Shown here in pieces: positions 33,901 to 37,734 of a stretch of DNA of 37,734 nt; position 1 is the stretch's first letter, and each line of letters opens with the position of its first letter. Origin of the DNA: Porphyromonadaceae bacterium COT-184 OH4590 (lineage in GTDB: Bacteria; Bacteroidota; Bacteroidia; Bacteroidales; Paludibacteraceae); assembly GCA_000768855.1 (NCBI GenBank), contig JRAN01000007.1:39373-77106 (forward strand). The letters are read 5' to 3'. The translations under genes and the position numbers were made by a program. Below the pieces are notes generated by a model. It was given only the letters and a program-made list of their open reading frames with translations. It was not told where the DNA came from and ran no database searches.

Positions 33901-33980
33901 ACTTTATATTTTATTTCATTGTTGCTTATTATAATTGAAATGTTAATTGTTAAAAATTGTTTTCATAGTTTTTGTTTGGG

Positions 33981-34003
33981 AGTAACCTGCATTGCAGGTT
34001 GCT
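33981..34003 (+). promoter_or_regulatory. Stem-loop in the purB leader
   Basis: The left arm agtaacctgc (33981-33990) pairs with gcaggttgct (33994-34003) with one G-U pair and a 3-base loop. It is relatively G+C-rich against its surroundings and lies 46 bases before the purB ATG. The sequence after it (ctttgtgttttaaaatt) is only partly T-rich, so it could be a weak attenuator or an mRNA-stabilising hairpin. Confidence 0.55.
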
Positions 34004-34049
34004 CTTTGTGTTTTAAAATTAAATATTTTAGCTTTAATAAATAGGTTAT

Positions 34050-36838
<2,789 letters not shown>

Positions 36839-36850
36839 AATATTATCAAT

Positions 36851-36878
36851 AGCCTCTTTAGTGAGGCTGTTTTTTTTA
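36851..36878 (+). terminator. Rho-independent terminator of purB-guaB
   Basis: A 6-bp stem, agcctc (36851-36856) with gaggct (36863-36868), a 6-base loop and a run of eight T (36871-36878). Confidence 0.85.
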
Positions 36879-37061
36879 TGTGTGTCAGTTATCATTGTCC
36901 TACAAAACAAAAATATTGATAGTATAAATTTTATTTTTACAAGGCTCTATAATACGGTCTTATTTACTATATTTTTTAAGCAAAGAGGCTTATGTTATAG
37001 CATATTATTATCAAAAAATCACAAACATTTATCATATACTGGTGATTTTCTTTTTATTTTT

Positions 37062-37093
37062 TTTGCAAAAATAAAAAACATTTATTAACTTTG
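37062..37093 (+). promoter_or_regulatory. Promoter upstream of the final lipoprotein region
   Basis: TTTG (37062-37065), a 20-base spacer, then TAACTTTG (37086-37093): close to the full Bacteroidota consensus. It precedes the broken frame at 37128 by 34 bases and the lipoprotein ATG by 432 bases. Confidence 0.7.
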
Positions 37094-37127
37094 TTGTCAA
37101 AGTATTATCATTCCAATAGATAACCTT

Positions 37128-37487
37128 ATGATACTGCTCGATTATATTTTGGAAATTCTTCTGAGCAGTTATATAAAAACGGGCTTTGAAGATATGGTAT
37201 ATGTACGAAAGTCATTTACCAACCTTTGTATATACCTTTTCCAGATATATAGTAATATTATATTCAAATATCTTTACCTCAAATACCTTCCACGCTTCGG
37301 CATTGTCTTATGCTTCCGCTCTATATGGCGGTAGTAGCCGTATAAGAGAGCTTGGAAGTATGCCCCTTTGTCATTATTGACAAATGTGTATGGCAGGCAA
37401 TATTCAAAGCTAATGGAAGCACCTCCTCGGATAGCCATACACAAAAAGAGGGTTAGCTCCCCTACTTCACCAAAAGAGCAGAAATAA
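37128..37487 (+). pseudogene. Possible decayed small gene with two tandem amber codons
   Basis: The frame from ATG 37128 encodes 68 residues, hits TAG TAG at 37332-37337, then stays open for 49 codons to TAA at 37485-37487. The second part includes AWKYAPLSLLTNVYGRQYSK and EAPPRIAIHKKRVSS. No homologue is recognised. Position 34 bases behind a strong promoter supports a former gene. Chance open frames in untranslated leader remain a real alternative. Confidence 0.3.
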
Positions 37488-37525
37488 ATAATTAATACAA
37501 ATCAATTTAATAATTTATATAAATT

Positions 37526-37734
37526 ATGAAAAAGATAATTTTTAGGATATTACCCGCCTTGATGTTGCTCATAACAGCAGTTATGGTTTGGAGCGGGTGT
37601 GAGAAAAAAGAGAACAAAAATCCGTTGAAAAATACTGAATGGAAATTAGTACACTTTGTAGATGCTGCAAATAATGCGAAGAAGACACCTGACCCAGATA
37701 GTGAAAAGTGTTATGTGTTGAGGTTTTTGGAAAA
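37526..37734 (+). CDS. Putative lipoprotein, N-terminal part (runs off the window)
   Basis: The ATG at 37526 opens a frame to the window end, encoding 69 residues. A basic start (MKKIIFRILP), a hydrophobic core and a lipobox-like WSGC with Cys25 mark a lipoprotein signal. The mature part begins EKKENKNPLKNTEWKLVHFVD and continues with KCYVLRFLE. The NTEWKLVHF ... CYVLRF pattern recalls META/HslJ-like small lipoproteins of Bacteroidales, which are often encoded in families at the cell surface, but with the C-terminus missing the family is uncertain. It is too near the window edge to be seen whole. Confidence 0.7.
   Translation, partial: MKKIIFRILPALMLLITAVMVWSGCEKKENKNPLKNTEWKLVHFVDAANNAKKTPDPDSEKCYVLRFLE

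Larger units (their letters stand above)
36879..37525. other. Roughly 650-base region with a strong promoter and a broken reading frame
   Basis: There is no confident intact gene. After the guaB terminator the first ~180 bases are A/T-rich spacer. A near-ideal promoter lies at 37062-37093. Behind it, one frame from ATG 37128 is open to 37487 except for two adjacent TAG codons (37332-37337). The part after the stops is less A+T-rich than its surroundings and encodes a plausible protein-like stretch. It may be a decayed small gene or a long leader of the lipoprotein at 37526. Confidence 0.5.

Noticed and set aside
36879-37525. tRNA or other stable RNA gene
   Set aside because: I found no cloverleaf arms or CCA-end context; hairpins in the interval are weak.

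Overview
The window is A+T-rich and reads as a chromosomal segment from a Bacteroidota bacterium, most likely order Bacteroidales. Several things point that way. Many intergenic regions carry the TAnnTTTG (-7) promoter motif, and the best copies have TTTG 19-20 bases upstream, as in Bacteroidota. Shine-Dalgarno sequences are weak or absent. Family content is also typical: DUF4954, DUF3078, an HU-LysM membrane protein, a LysM/periplasmic-binding-protein fusion, a BspA-type leucine-rich-repeat remnant, and lipoproteins with short signal peptides. I found no rRNA, tRNA, CRISPR array or intact insertion sequence. Species cannot be assigned from the window.

Layout. 1-7.9 kb is mostly core: the tail of an unidentified gene, DUF4954 and rlmB (+), then convergent transglutaminase-like and RseP-like genes (-), an acetyl-CoA hydrolase/transferase-family CoA transferase (+), and rsfS (-). 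8.0-15.9 kb is accessory: a secreted NADase-type glycan-binding protein with a C-terminal Hint domain, followed by a lipoprotein and a small exported protein; a GH29 fucosidase (-); a DUF695-type protein (-); and another lipoprotein (+). 16.0-20.0 kb returns to core functions (gpsA, a LysM protein, nadC), then holds a decayed leucine-rich-repeat gene with an in-frame amber codon.

20.6-28.4 kb is a redox block. It contains a FlK-like thioesterase (-), an ETF:quinone oxidoreductase followed by a single-chain EtfB-EtfA fusion, and an 814-residue CoA-disulfide-reductase/rhodanese/TusA/DsrE fusion followed by a cysteine-rich MarR regulator. The promoter of the fusion gene carries two overlapping perfect palindromes. 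28.4-37.7 kb holds a cytidylate-kinase-like protein with an extra C-terminal domain, mscL, a DUF3078 outer-membrane protein, ornithine aminotransferase, an HU/HU-TM-LysM gene pair (-), purB-guaB, a roughly 650-base region with a strong promoter and a broken reading frame, and a truncated lipoprotein gene.

Genes that plausibly work together: ETF:QO with EtfBA (electrons to quinone); the sulfur-relay fusion with its MarR regulator; purB with guaB (purine synthesis); and the two HU genes (a possible DNA-to-cell-wall link). The points most worth a second look are the Hint-domain exported module, the HU-TM-LysM protein, the palindromic operator in front of the sulfur fusion, and the 19-bp perfect hairpin in the likely thioesterase leader.
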